Made by a program: the position numbers and the translations under genes | In this document: positions 44,860 to 55,500 of the stretch, one piece after another | Layout: every line of letters begins with the position of its first letter | Position numbering within the stretch: the first letter of the stretch is position 1 | From: a bacterium | GTDB taxonomy: Bacteria > Bacteroidota > Ignavibacteria > Ignavibacteriales > Ignavibacteriaceae | DNA length: 64,000 nucleotides | NCBI GenBank assembly: GCA_016716565.1 | Contig: JADJWC010000002.1 | Location: 868,001 to 932,000, forward strand | Direction of reading: 5' to 3' | Notes under the pieces: generated by a model | What the model was told of the DNA's origin: nothing | Database searches by the model: none | The model's input: the letters and a program-made list of their open reading frames with translations, nothing else

Positions 44860-46207
44860 AACTCTTCCTGCAAACGTTTTTCATTACCTCGAAAAAAAAT
44901 CTTACAAGGATTGGCAGCTCGAGTGGGAAGAAGTTTCCGGGATACAAGCTGTTATTGTCGTGCCAGCCATTAGTGAATATGAGAATATAAAAAGACTTTT
45001 AATTTCATTAATCAAGAATGACAGTGCTAGTTTGGAGAAGAGTCTCGTAATTTTTATTGTGAACAATTCTGTTACCGCAGATGATGAAATTAGGAGGGAT
45101 AATCAAAGCACCATTGAATTTTTAAGACAAATAATACACGGCAAATCTAACGATCAGTTATCAAAAGACATTTTGGAATCAGGATTGAGGATCGGACTAA
45201 TCGATGCTTCCTTCGAAGGAAAAGAATTTGGTGAGAAATTGAGTGGTGTGGGACTTTCAAGAAAAGTTGGAATGGATTTGTCGTTAACTTGTTTTGATTA
45301 TTCAACTCAAAATAAAAAAATAATTATCTCGTTGGATGCCGATTGCATTGTTGAAAAAAACTATCTTCAGGAAATAATAAATTCCTTTGAGACAAAAAAA
45401 ATTTCTGTTGCAAATATTGAATTCGAACATAATCTTTCTGAGAGCGGTATACACAAATCGGGGATAATTTCATACGAAATATTTTTGCGGCATTATGTTG
45501 CTGGACTTCTATTCGCAAAATCACCATTTGCTTTCCATACTGTTGGCTCAACCGTCGTATGTGATCATGATGCCTACATCACCACAGGTGGTATGAACAC
45601 AAAAAAAGCTGCAGAAGATTTTTACTTTCTTGAAAAACTTGCCAAGCATTATAAAATTGATCGAATATTTAATACGAAGGTAAAACCTTCTTCGCGCGAA
45701 TCGTGGAGGGTTCCTTTCGGCACAGGAAGAACTATGATGGAACTCTCTTCAAATAAAAAAGAAATTCTGGTGTACGATCCGGACATATATTTAATTATTA
45801 AAAATTGGCTGGAATTGTCTTACTCTGATTTATCAGTGAACATTGAGTTATTACTCGCAGAAGCAAAAAAAAATCATTTTGAATTATTCAATTTTCTGAT
45901 CGAGAGAAAGTTCACACAGGATTGGAGCAAAATACTTGAGAACAGTAAATCAGTCAGACAATTAGATTATCAAAGAAAGAATTGGTTCGATGCTTTTGAG
46001 ACGCTCAAGCTGACACATTATTTGAGAGATAAAGCTTTTCCGATGATGGATTTATTTTCCGGAACTAAAAAGTTTTTTCAGATTGCTAATTATACTCCTA
46101 AATTTGATTTGGAAAATGTTAATAATAATTCAGTAGATGATCTGCTATTGTTGCTTGACGAAATGCGCACATTTGAATTTCAACTTCACGAAGAAATGAA
46201 TCAATGA
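44852..46207 (+). CDS. GT-A type glycosyltransferase-like protein
   Basis: A 451-residue cytoplasmic protein. A GT2-like N-terminus (AVIVVPAISEYENIKRLLISL), a DxD-type motif IISLDADCIVEKNYLQEI, and TVGSTVVCDHDAYITTGGMN, AAEDFYFLEKLAKHY, the late acidic GT2 motifs, indicate a GT-A glycosyltransferase. The C-terminal 150 residues are helical and do not match a domain I know. The starting methionine overlaps miaA and its stop overlaps the flavoprotein (ATGA). Substrates are unknown. Confidence 0.78.
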   Translation: MNKTLPANVFHYLEKKSYKDWQLEWEEVSGIQAVIVVPAISEYENIKRLLISLIKNDSASLEKSLVIFIVNNSVTADDEIRRDNQSTIEFLRQIIHGKSNDQLSKDILESGLRIGLIDASFEGKEFGEKLSGVGLSRKVGMDLSLTCFDYSTQNKKIIISLDADCIVEKNYLQEIINSFETKKISVANIEFEHNLSESGIHKSGIISYEIFLRHYVAGLLFAKSPFAFHTVGSTVVCDHDAYITTGGMNTKKAAEDFYFLEKLAKHYKIDRIFNTKVKPSSRESWRVPFGTGRTMMELSSNKKEILVYDPDIYLIIKNWLELSYSDLSVNIELLLAEAKKNHFELFNFLIERKFTQDWSKILENSKSVRQLDYQRKNWFDAFETLKLTHYLRDKAFPMMDLFSGTKKFFQIANYTPKFDLENVNNNSVDDLLLLLDEMRTFEFQLHEEMNQ

Positions 46208-47679
46208 TAATAAAAACCGAACAGAACGAAATACAGGATTATCTTAAAGATGCTTCGAATACTAAAGGCTATTGTGATGCAGTAGTTTATCCGGAAAACA
46301 CAGATGATATCGTTACAATTTTAAAAAGAGCAAATGAAGAAAATACAAAAGTAACTATCTGCGGTAACAGGACAGGATTATCAGCCGGATGTGTGCCTAA
46401 TGGAGGAATCGTTCTTTCAACAGAAAAGATGAATAAAATTCTGCAGATAAATGAAAAAGAGAAATATGCAGTTGTTGAGCCTGGAGTTCTACTTTCAGAT
46501 TTCCTGCAGATCATTAAGCCGTTAAAGCTTTACTACCCGCCTGATCCAACAGAACTGAATTGTTTCCTTGGAGGAACGGTTGCCACCAACGCTTCTGGTT
46601 CAAAAACTTTCAAATATGGACCAACAAGAGATTTTATACTTGGTATCGACATCGTTTTGCCAACCGGTGAATTGCTTGCTCTTAAAAGAGGAAAGGTTTT
46701 TGCTAACAATTTTAATTTATCATTTACTATTTCAAACGGAAAAGAGTTTGCATTAATAATTCCATCCACCAAAATATTAACCACAAAAAATACTGCCGGA
46801 TACTTCTGCAAAGAGAATATGGATATCATCGATTTATTTATTGGTTCGGAAGGAACGCTTGGAGTTATAACCAAAATTAAATTGAAATTACTTTCGGCAC
46901 CTGAAACAATTCTTTCTGCGGTGATTTTTTTTCAATCAGAAGAAGCTGGATTAAATTTTATTGAGCAAGCGAGAACTGAATCATACGAATCAAGAAAAAG
47001 TCAAAATAAACTTGCTATTGATGCTTTGTCATTAGAATACTTCGACAAGAATGCGCTGGAATTTTTACGAGACGATTATCCAAATATTCCGGTAAATGCA
47101 AATTCGGCTGTATGGTTTGAACAGGAAACTGATGAACAATCCGGTAATGATATAACCGAATTGTGGATTGGTCTGGTAGAAAACCATCACGGAGATCTGA
47201 GTAATTCCTGGATAGCAATGAATGAAAAAGATAAATCACGTTTCATTGAATTCCGTCACAGAATCTCAGCGAAGGTTAATGACTTTATTTCGTCAAAAAA
47301 TTTAAGAAAGCTTGGTACTGATTTCGCTGTTCCTGATAACAAACTAAAAGAATTTTACTTCAAATTAAAAAAAGACGTTGAGTCAGCCGGATTTGATTAT
47401 GTTATCTACGGACATTTCGGCAATTCACATATTCATTTAAATATTCTTCCAAAAAATCAGGAAGAATTTGAGCAGGCAAAGAAACTTTATAGGGAATTGT
47501 GCATTTCTGCAATTAACTACTGCGGCACTTTTTCTGCAGAACATGGCGTTGGAAAAAATAAGAAAGAACTTCTTTACGAGATGTATGGAGCAGAAATAAT
47601 TGAGCAGATGTTCAGGATAAAGAAGACTTTAGATCCGGAATTAATTCTGTGCAGCGGGAATTTATTCAATACAAAATAA
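46204..47679 (+). CDS. GlcD-like FAD-binding oxidoreductase
   Basis: A 491-residue flavoprotein of the FAD-linked oxidase family, which includes D-lactate and glycolate oxidase subunits. The FAD (PCMH) domain has TICGNRTGLSAGCVPNGG, DPTELNCFLGGTVATNASGS and GSEGTLGVITKIKLKL; the C-terminal cap has YGHFGNSHIHLNILP and FSAEHGVGKNKKELL. The exact hydroxy acid cannot be told. Last gene of the plus-strand unit starting at 41944. It converges on the response-regulator gene with a three-base gap. Confidence 0.88.
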   Translation: MIIKTEQNEIQDYLKDASNTKGYCDAVVYPENTDDIVTILKRANEENTKVTICGNRTGLSAGCVPNGGIVLSTEKMNKILQINEKEKYAVVEPGVLLSDFLQIIKPLKLYYPPDPTELNCFLGGTVATNASGSKTFKYGPTRDFILGIDIVLPTGELLALKRGKVFANNFNLSFTISNGKEFALIIPSTKILTTKNTAGYFCKENMDIIDLFIGSEGTLGVITKIKLKLLSAPETILSAVIFFQSEEAGLNFIEQARTESYESRKSQNKLAIDALSLEYFDKNALEFLRDDYPNIPVNANSAVWFEQETDEQSGNDITELWIGLVENHHGDLSNSWIAMNEKDKSRFIEFRHRISAKVNDFISSKNLRKLGTDFAVPDNKLKEFYFKLKKDVESAGFDYVIYGHFGNSHIHLNILPKNQEEFEQAKKLYRELCISAINYCGTFSAEHGVGKNKKELLYEMYGAEIIEQMFRIKKTLDPELILCSGNLFNTK

Positions 47680-47682
47680 TAG

Positions 47683-48072
47683 TCACTTGATAAGCACTTT
47701 ATTAATTTTGTCAAGAAGAGCTTTTTTTGTGAATGGTTTAGTAATATAATCTGAGCAGCCGCAATTCATAATTCTAATTTCGGCTTCCTTGAAAGCATGA
47801 GCTGTTACAGCTATAATAGGTTTGTCGAAATAATTTTTATCTTCTCTTATTTTCTTTGCAAGTTCAAAACCATTTAATCCCTGACAGAGATTAATATCAA
47901 GCAAGATAACTGCGAATTTTTTTTGGTTGAGTTTATTAAAAGCCTCAGTTGAGTCAGAAGCTGTTTCAACCATATAATGGTTTTTTAGAAACATCACGAC
48001 GATTTCACGGTTTGCACTATCGTCCTCAATGTACAGTATTGAATCTGAAACCCCTTTTTCTTTTTGCATCAC
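47683..48072 (-). CDS. Single-domain response regulator
   Basis: A 129-residue CheY-like receiver with no output domain. The acidic pair is D17/D18 in LYIEDDSANREIV, the phospho-acceptor is D59 in VILLDINL, the Thr is in AVTAHAF and the Lys in YITKPF. Receivers of this kind act by protein contact or in phosphorelays. No cognate kinase gene is adjacent. Confidence 0.9.
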   Translation of the reverse strand: MMQKEKGVSDSILYIEDDSANREIVVMFLKNHYMVETASDSTEAFNKLNQKKFAVILLDINLCQGLNGFELAKKIREDKNYFDKPIIAVTAHAFKEAEIRIMNCGCSDYITKPFTKKALLDKINKVLIK

Positions 48073-48100
48073 GTTCTCCTTAAGCAGAAAATTGACTTTG

Positions 48101-49516
48101 CTATTGCCGCTTAATGAAATCAGTTCCTTCCCTGGTATCTTTTAAAGTGATTCCAAGAGATTCTAATTTTTTCCTGATCTCATCAGCAAGCTGAAAATTC
48201 TTCTCCAACTTTGCTCTTAATCTAACTTCAATTAATAACTTTATCAATTCATTTTCAAGGCGAGAATCCTGCTTCATTTCTTTTTCCTCAAAGGATATTA
48301 TTCCCAAAACATTCTGAGCGGTGTTCGTTAAAAATTCTTTTACATGAATATAAAAATCGATATCAATGTTTTCCTTCTCTGCAATAACCCGGTTGACTTC
48401 CTTAACAAAGTCATAAATTACTGCTATTGCCTGAGGAGAATTAAAATCTTCATCCATAGCTTCAGTAAAACGACTCTCAAAAGATTTGAAATCAAAATCA
48501 GGATTTACTCCGTCGGATTTATTTTTGGTAAGTGCCGTATCGATAGTCGCCTGAAGATTTTTAAATTTTTCCAATCCCTTTTCGGCTGCGTCAAGCAGTT
48601 CAGCTGTAAAATCAACCGGACCTCTGTAATGAGCCTGTGCAAAAAATAACCGGATCGCTTCAGCAGAATATTTGGAAAGCACTTCTCTTGCAGTAAAGAA
48701 GTTGCCAAGTGATTTTGACATTTTTTCTTTGTTGATGTTCAGAAATCCAAAATGCAGCCAGTATTTTACAAATGATTTTTTATTTGCTGCTTCACTCTGG
48801 GCAATTTCATTTTCGTGATGAGGAAATATCAAATCATTTCCGCCAGCGTGAATGTCAAATGATTCTCCGAGATGTTTGCAGCTCATTGCAGAACATTCAA
48901 TATGCCATCCGGGACGACCATTTCCCCATTCACTTTTCCAGAAAGGTTCACCCTCTTTTGATTTTTTCCAGAGTGCAAAATCAAGTGGATTCTGCTTTTC
49001 CTCCATCACTTCTACTCTTGCACCGGATTCGAGTTCATCAATTTTTTTACCGCTCAACTTGCCGTAAGTTTTGAATGAGGAGACATTGTAGAAAACATTT
49101 CCATCAACATTGTAAGCTGCACCGTTATCAAGGAGTGCTTTTATCATTCCAAGAATTTTATCCATATGCTCAGTTGCTTTAGGATAGAATGTAGCCGGCT
49201 TGATCTTTAGTCTTTTTATATCATCAAAGAAAGCATCCGAATATTTTTTAGCAACTTCACTTGCGGGAACTTTTTCCTCGATAGATTTTTTAATGATCTT
49301 ATCATCGATATCTGTCAGGTTCATTATATAAGTAACATTGTATTTTTTATACTCAAGATATCTTCGTATGATATCTGCCATAATAAATGTTCGTGCATTA
49401 CCGATATGAAAATAATCATAAACGGTTGGTCCGCAGATATACATTCCAACATTTGGCGGATTCAGAGGAATGAATTCCTCGATTTGCTTTGTAAGTGTGT
49501 TGTATAATTTCAGCAT
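48101..49516 (-). CDS. cysS: Cysteinyl-tRNA synthetase
   Basis: Charges tRNA-Cys with cysteine. The class I HIGH motif is HIGN at residues 37-40, C28 in MYICGPTVYDY is a zinc ligand, and GWHIECSAM and FDIHAGGNDLIFPHHENE complete the zinc and active site. KMSKSLGNF is the KMSKS loop. At 471 residues it has the normal length. It is 58 bp after the RluD-type gene on the same strand. A small receiver gene follows. Confidence 0.96.
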   Translation of the reverse strand: MLKLYNTLTKQIEEFIPLNPPNVGMYICGPTVYDYFHIGNARTFIMADIIRRYLEYKKYNVTYIMNLTDIDDKIIKKSIEEKVPASEVAKKYSDAFFDDIKRLKIKPATFYPKATEHMDKILGMIKALLDNGAAYNVDGNVFYNVSSFKTYGKLSGKKIDELESGARVEVMEEKQNPLDFALWKKSKEGEPFWKSEWGNGRPGWHIECSAMSCKHLGESFDIHAGGNDLIFPHHENEIAQSEAANKKSFVKYWLHFGFLNINKEKMSKSLGNFFTAREVLSKYSAEAIRLFFAQAHYRGPVDFTAELLDAAEKGLEKFKNLQATIDTALTKNKSDGVNPDFDFKSFESRFTEAMDEDFNSPQAIAVIYDFVKEVNRVIAEKENIDIDFYIHVKEFLTNTAQNVLGIISFEEKEMKQDSRLENELIKLLIEVRLRAKLEKNFQLADEIRKKLESLGITLKDTREGTDFIKRQ

Positions 49517-49574
49517 TAAAGTAGTAATTTAGAATTAATAAGCTTTCAAAATATAACTAATTAAAAATTGAATT

Positions 49575-50564
49575 TTAGGATTCGATTGATTTCAATTTTT
49601 GAATCAGGTGTTTCATATCATCTGGAAGTTCAGAATTGAAAAACATCTTCTTCTTTTCTACCGGATGATAGAATCCAACTGTTTTTGCGTGCAATGCTTG
49701 TCTCGGAATAATCTCCAGCAGATTCTGAACTCTTGCTTTAATTTTTGGAAGTTCAGAACCAAAAACGACCTGACGTCCGCCGTAAGTTGGATCACCAAAT
49801 ACAGGTTTGCCAATCCCCGATAAATGGACTCTGATCTGGTGAGTTCTTCCGGTTTTTAAATTTATTTTCAGATATGAAGTAAACTCAAATTCTTCGAGAA
49901 CTTCGTATAAAGTGAGAGCTGTTCTTCCTTCACTTTCGCTCACTGAAAATTTTTTTCTGTCTTTTTTACTGCGGACAATGTTAAAATTAATTTCACCCTT
50001 CTTCTCTTTAAATTTACCCCAGCATATTGCGTGATACTCGCGATCAACTGTTCGCTTGCTGAACTGCTCTGCAATTTTTACGTGAGTAAAATCATCTTTG
50101 GCAACAACAAGCAATCCACTTGTATCTTTATCGAGGCGGTGAATAATTCCCGGTCTTCCGGGTTCATTTAATCCGCTGAGTTTTCTTGTATGATGAAGAA
50201 GTGCATTTACCAATGTCCCCGTATAATTTGCATAAGCTGGATGTGCGACCATTCCTGCAGGTTTGTTTATCACAAGCAGATAATCGTCTTCATAAATAAT
50301 ATCGAGAGGAATGTCTTCAGGTTCAGTTTCTTCAGGACGCGGAGTTATCGGATGAAATGCTTCGATTACATCAAATGGTTTTACGTGGTAATTTGATTTA
50401 ACCGTAACGCCATTTACAGTTACAAATTTTGCATCAATCAGTTTTTGAACTTTAGAACGGGTTGCATTTTCAATCGAGCTGGCAAGAAAAACATCAAGCC
50501 TTTCTTTCTTTTTCCCCTCCGGTATTTCAAACCGATATTTCTTTTCCTTTATCAGTTTCACCAT
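49575..50564 (-). CDS. rluD: RluA/RluD-family pseudouridine synthase
   Basis: Converts specific rRNA uridines to pseudouridine. An N-terminal S4 RNA-binding domain (about 20-80; ERLDVFLASSIENATRSKVQ) precedes the catalytic domain with HRLDKDTSGLLVVAK (D145 catalytic), LKINLKTGRTHQIRVHL and FGDPTYGG. The layout with S4 matches RluD-like members; exact sites cannot be told. It overlaps lspA by 38 bp, part of a long housekeeping operon. Confidence 0.9.
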   Translation of the reverse strand: MVKLIKEKKYRFEIPEGKKKERLDVFLASSIENATRSKVQKLIDAKFVTVNGVTVKSNYHVKPFDVIEAFHPITPRPEETEPEDIPLDIIYEDDYLLVINKPAGMVAHPAYANYTGTLVNALLHHTRKLSGLNEPGRPGIIHRLDKDTSGLLVVAKDDFTHVKIAEQFSKRTVDREYHAICWGKFKEKKGEINFNIVRSKKDRKKFSVSESEGRTALTLYEVLEEFEFTSYLKINLKTGRTHQIRVHLSGIGKPVFGDPTYGGRQVVFGSELPKIKARVQNLLEIIPRQALHAKTVGFYHPVEKKKMFFNSELPDDMKHLIQKLKSIES

Positions 50565-51216
50565 CGCTTAAACCATCATTTATATTTTTAGAAGGCAGCT
50601 CACTATCAGAAGTTTCACCGGAATGATTTACTTCTTTGTTCGCAATCTCTTCAGCTTCTCTCAGCTTTTTATCTTCTGCTTCGTGATGTTTATAAAAAAC
50701 TAACAGAATTAAAACACCAATGGAAACTGCCGCATCAGCAATATTGAAAATCGGCCAACGGCCGTAGCTCCGCCCGAATATCGAGAAATTGAAAAAGTCA
50801 AAATCGAAGAAGTCAACTACTTTTCCGTAAAAGAGTGGGGCATAATCGTAAATCATTCCATAAAACATTCTGTCAATTACGTTTCCAACGGCACCACCAA
50901 GTATTAATGCAATTGCAATCTTGAGACTGAGCGATTTTTTCCGGATAGTGAAAAGATAGATGAGCAATCCGACACTTGCTACAAGTGAAAACACGGAAAT
51001 AAATAATTTAAAATCCGATCCCGGATCAAAACCAAATGCCATCCCCGGGTTTTCAGTGAAAGTAATTCTGAAAAAATCTCCGATAACTGAAATAGATTCT
51101 CCAAAATACATCCCTTCGAAATTAATATTCAGAAAAGGAATAGAAATTCCTTTGATATAGAATTTCGAAACCTGGTCAATGAAAATTACAGCGAATGTAA
51201 TATATAATACTCTCAA
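50527..51216 (-). CDS. lspA: Lipoprotein signal peptidase, copy 1 (downstream)
   Basis: A 229-residue signal peptidase II, which cleaves prolipoprotein signal peptides before the lipid-modified Cys. The family motifs are FTENPGMAFGF, GGAVGNVIDRMFYG (D115) and FNIADAAVSIGV (D161), the two catalytic Asp. Four membrane helices are seen. It has an unusual hydrophilic Glu/Ser-rich tail of about 55 residues after residue 175. It directly follows and overlaps the second lspA. Confidence 0.9.
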   Translation of the reverse strand: MRVLYITFAVIFIDQVSKFYIKGISIPFLNINFEGMYFGESISVIGDFFRITFTENPGMAFGFDPGSDFKLFISVFSLVASVGLLIYLFTIRKKSLSLKIAIALILGGAVGNVIDRMFYGMIYDYAPLFYGKVVDFFDFDFFNFSIFGRSYGRWPIFNIADAAVSIGVLILLVFYKHHEAEDKKLREAEEIANKEVNHSGETSDSELPSKNINDGLSDGETDKGKEISV

Positions 51217-51806
51217 TTTTTTTCTTCTCCGTCTTCAACGAGCTTTGGAACCAACTCATCCGGTTTATGACTTTTCCTGGTTAAAATGACATATATCAAC
51301 AGAACTACACCAAACAAAATACAGATATCCGCAAAGTTAAAGACATAATTGCCGTGTATATTATCGAAGATAAAAATCCTAAAAAATTTTATATCCAGAA
51401 AGTCCACAACATTTCCCTGGAACAAAGGTGCGTAGTTATAGAAAACACCGTAGAATATTCTATCAAATAAATTTCCAACTGCGCCGCCAAGAATCAGTGC
51501 AACTGAAATCCGAACTTTTCTGTCAGGGTTTTTCACAACTACCAGATAAGAGAAAAAACCAATGCAGGTTAGAATAGTGATTACCAGTATCAAATCTCTC
51601 AAAGATTCGCCGGGATCTATACCAAATGCAATTCCGGGATTTTCAACCAGAGTAATGTTCAGCACATCATTAATAATTGGTTTGGTTTGACCAGGATTTA
51701 TTCCGTCATAACTTATGTTGAACATCGGCAGGTGTAAACCTCTGACCGATATTTTGCTTATCTGATCTATAAGGAAAAGAGATAACGGAAAAAAAAGAAT
51801 TTTCAA
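51213..51806 (-). CDS. lspA: Lipoprotein signal peptidase, copy 2 (upstream)
   Basis: A 197-residue paralogue of the next gene with the same motifs: LVENPGIAFGIDPG, GGAVGNLFDRIFYG (D115) and FNFADICILFGV (D160), so both catalytic Asp are kept. Its C-terminal tail is shorter. The stop overlaps the start of the neighbouring copy by four bases. Tandem lspA genes are not the norm; each may serve a different set of lipoproteins (inference). Confidence 0.9.
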   Translation of the reverse strand: MKILFFPLSLFLIDQISKISVRGLHLPMFNISYDGINPGQTKPIINDVLNITLVENPGIAFGIDPGESLRDLILVITILTCIGFFSYLVVVKNPDRKVRISVALILGGAVGNLFDRIFYGVFYNYAPLFQGNVVDFLDIKFFRIFIFDNIHGNYVFNFADICILFGVVLLIYVILTRKSHKPDELVPKLVEDGEEKN

Positions 51807-51839
51807 TATTACGCTTCTGCTTTCTGCTGAGAAGAGATG

Positions 51840-52541
51840 CTATTTCTTTTCTTGTCTCTGCTTTATCGGCAAACAGTGCTGACTGTGCGGTACTGCTTCT
51901 AATCTTTCTTTTGGTATTAGAGGGCAAGTCTCACACAAATGCTGCGGTTCGTCAATACACTCCACGCAAATACCATACGTGCCCGCATCAATTCTTTTCA
52001 ACGCATCTTCGAGATACCCGAGAAATTTATTTTCTCTCTGAGCATAAAGAAAAGTTTTTTCTCTCTCCATCGCATCGGTTCCCTGCTCAGCCATATGAAG
52101 TGAATAAGGAGAATTCTCGTTTATGTATTCGCCGGTTGTAGGATCAAGCATCTGCTCTTTCAGGTTCTGGAGCTGTTCAATTATTTCATCTCTTTTTTCA
52201 AGGATGATCTGTCTGAAATGTTCAAGGTCTCTTTTACCATAACCTTTTATCTTGGCAATCGCTTTATTTCTTGATTCAACGATGTCTTCAACTTTAACTT
52301 CAACCGGGGCTTTTGGCAATTTGCTTTTTTTGAATGATACAGCTTTAACCGCTTTTCTTATTGGTTTTGCTTCTTTTTTAACAACTGAACTTTTCGCAGC
52401 TGATTTTTTTGTGGCAACCGTTTTCTTAACGATTTTTTTTGCGGCGGTTTTCTTGTGAACTTTCTTTGGTGCCGCTTTTTTTGCAGCAGGTCTTTTAGCT
52501 GCTGTTTTCTTGACTGTTTTTTTAACGACTTTTTTAGCCAT
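51840..52541 (-). CDS. DksA/TraR-type zinc-finger protein with histone-H1-like basic N-terminus
   Basis: A 233-residue two-part protein. Residues 1-80 are Lys/Ala-rich repeats (AKKVVKKTVKKTAAK, RPAAKKAAPKK) like bacterial H1-type proteins, likely DNA- or RNA-binding. The remaining part is a DksA-like coiled coil (about 95-185) and zinc finger. In the finger C192/C195 (GICVEC) are followed by an inserted pair C203/C206 (HLCETC), while the usual last CxxC is reduced to C223 (HCLPIKQ). It lies 18 bp after ileS and before the lspA pair, so it is in the same operon. Role: probably RNA-polymerase or nucleoid regulator (inference). Confidence 0.85.
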   Translation of the reverse strand: MAKKVVKKTVKKTAAKRPAAKKAAPKKVHKKTAAKKIVKKTVATKKSAAKSSVVKKEAKPIRKAVKAVSFKKSKLPKAPVEVKVEDIVESRNKAIAKIKGYGKRDLEHFRQIILEKRDEIIEQLQNLKEQMLDPTTGEYINENSPYSLHMAEQGTDAMEREKTFLYAQRENKFLGYLEDALKRIDAGTYGICVECIDEPQHLCETCPLIPKERLEAVPHSQHCLPIKQRQEKK

Positions 52542-52559
52542 TGTGATTTACTCCTATAA

Positions 52560-55500
52560 TTAAATACTTACTTTTTCTATTTTAATTTTAATTTCTTCGC
52601 TGCCGATTTTCCAATCCTGAACAAAGCCGCCATTAAGCTCAACTTTGTTCTCTATTTTTTCCGCAAGTGTTTCTATTGCAATATAATTTTTAAATGAATC
52701 AATCGCTGAGTTGAATTCTGAGTTTCCTGCAAACGCGATGGTTATTTTATCAGTAACCTGGAAACCGGCATCTTTCCTCATATTCTGAATTCTGTTTACG
52801 AACTCTCTCGCCAGTCCTTCTGAAATAAGTTCTTGTGTAAGCTGAGTATCAACAGCAACTGTTACACCATCTTCGCTTTCAACAATCCAGCCTGCAATCT
52901 GTTCGGACAGTATCTCCACATCATCTTTACTGATTGATAAGTTTTCACCATCAACTTCCACTGTAACTAAATTGCCTTTTTCGACTAAGCTAATTTCCGC
53001 AGCGGTAAAGTTTTTAATTTTCTCCGCAATGACTTTTACATTCTTACCGAATTTTGGTCCGATAGCTTTAAAGTTTGCTTTAGCTGACTTATGAACTAAG
53101 GTTGAATCGTCATCAAGAATTTCAAGTTCTTTAATATTCACTTCTTCTAGAATTACATCCTTCATCTTCGACAGAGCATCTCTCATATTTCTTTCAACAA
53201 CAACAATAAGTTTCTTTCAGAGGCTGCCTGACTTTTAAATTTGATTTTGCTCTTATCGCTCTAACAAGATACACAACGTGCTGTGCAACATCCATTTTCT
53301 GTTCTAATTCTTTATCAATCTCGCCTCTGACCGGAAAATCAGCAAGATGGACAGACTCGATCTTTTCACTTTTTGTGACAGTATTTAAATTCTGGAATAA
53401 TTCCTCTGCGAGAAATGGTGCAAAAGGGGCAATAAGTTTTGAAATTGTAACAAGACATTCATATAATGTCTGATACGCAGCCAGCTTGTTTTCGTTCATC
53501 TCAGATTTCCAGAATCTGCGTCTGCATCTTCTTACATACCAGTTTGACAGATGATCAATTGTAAAATCTGAAATTGCCCTTGCCGCTTTTGTTACTTCAT
53601 ATTCATCCATCAGTTTAATATTAGCTTCAACTAATGAATTAAGTTTTGAAAGGATCCACCTGTCAATTTCTTCTCTTTTAGAAAGAGGAACCTGCGCCTG
53701 CTTATTTTCAAATCCATCTATGTTCGCATACAAAGCAAAGAATGCATATGTATTCAACAACGTTCCAAAAAATTTTCTTTGAACTTCAAGCAATCCTTCT
53801 TCATCGAAGAGAGTTGGTCTCCAAGGAGGACTGTTTGTTACAAGATACCACCTCGTCGCATCGGCACCATATTTTTCAAAAAGAACAAAAGGATCGACTG
53901 TGTTGCCTTTTGACTTTGACATTTTCATTCCGCTCTTATCAAGAATCAACTCATTGACAATAAGGTTTTTGTATGCAACACTATCAAACAGCATTGTAGC
54001 AATTGCGTGCATAGTATAGAACCATCCTCTTGTCTGATCAATACCTTCGCAAATAAAATCAGCAGGGAAAGCTTTCTTTTCAAACCACTCTTTATTTTCA
54101 AAAGGATAATGATATTGTGCAAAAGGCATCGCTCCGGAATCAAACCAGACATCAATTAATTCTGGAGTTCTCGAATAAATCTTTCCGTCCTTCTCGAATT
54201 GTACTTTGTCAACAAATGGTTTATGGAGATCGATATTATCAATTTCACTTACAGGGATTCGTTTGTTGTTTTCAACTATAAAACCTTTTTTCAAGTCCTC
54301 GATGCTTCCGATTGGAAGAATATCTCCATCTTCATTTATCCAGAAAGGAAGCGGAGTAGCCCAGAACCTGTCACGCGATAATGCCCAGTCTTTATTTTCT
54401 TCCAGCCAGTTTCCGAATCTTCCTGCACCAACTTCCGGCGGCTGCCAGTTGATAGTTTTGTTAAGCTCGATCATCCGTTTTGCAACACTGGTGGTTCTGA
54501 TAAACCAAGATTCACGAGCGTAATAAATTACAGGAACATCCTGGTTTCGCCAGCTGAAAGGATAAGTATGTACTATTGTATCTTTTTTGTAGAGCTTGCC
54601 TTCTGTTTTTAGTTTTATAATAATTTCTTTATCGGCATCTTTAACGAATTGTCCGGCGTAATCAGTAATTTCGGATGTGAATCTTCCGCCTCTGTCAACA
54701 GGCTGAAGCATCGGGAGATTATATTTTTTTGAAAGGTCATAGTCGTCCGCACCGAAAGCAGGTGCAATGTGAACAATTCCAGAACCGGTATCCGTACTTA
54801 CAAACTCACCGAGACAAACGAAGAATGCTTTCTTGCTCGGTTTTACATAAGGTAAAAGCTGCTCGTACTCAACTCCCTCTAAATCTTTTCCTTTCATCTC
54901 TTTAAGAATTTCATACTCACCATCCAGCGTTGAGAGCAATTCTTTCGCGAGAATAATTTTCTTTTCTTTGTGAAGAACCTTTACATAGTCAACATCGGAA
55001 CCAACTGCGAGAGCAACGTTTGAAATTAATGTCCACGGAGTGGTCGTCCAGACTAAGAAGTATTCATCTTGATCTTTCGATTTAAAGAGAACATAGACTG
55101 ACGGGTCTTTTGTTTCCCTGTAACCGAGTGCCAGTTCTGCCATTGACAGAACAGTTTCAGATTTCGGATCCTGCGGAACGATTTTATAATCTTTATAAAT
55201 AAGTCCTTTATCATAGAGAGTTTTGAGCGCCCACCAGACTGATTCGATGTATTCATTTGTCAACGTTATGTAAGCAGACTTTAGATCAATCCAGTAGCCC
55301 ATCCGCTCGGTCATCTTCTCCCAGAGATCGAGGTAGGTAAAAACAGAATCGCGGCATGCCTGGTTATATTTTTCGACCCCGAACTTTGCTACTTCACTTT
55401 TATTTTTTATGCCGAGAGTTTTCTCAACTTCAATTTCAACGGGAAGACCATGAGTATCCCAGCCTGCTTTTCTTTCAACACGGTAACCACGCATAGTTTT

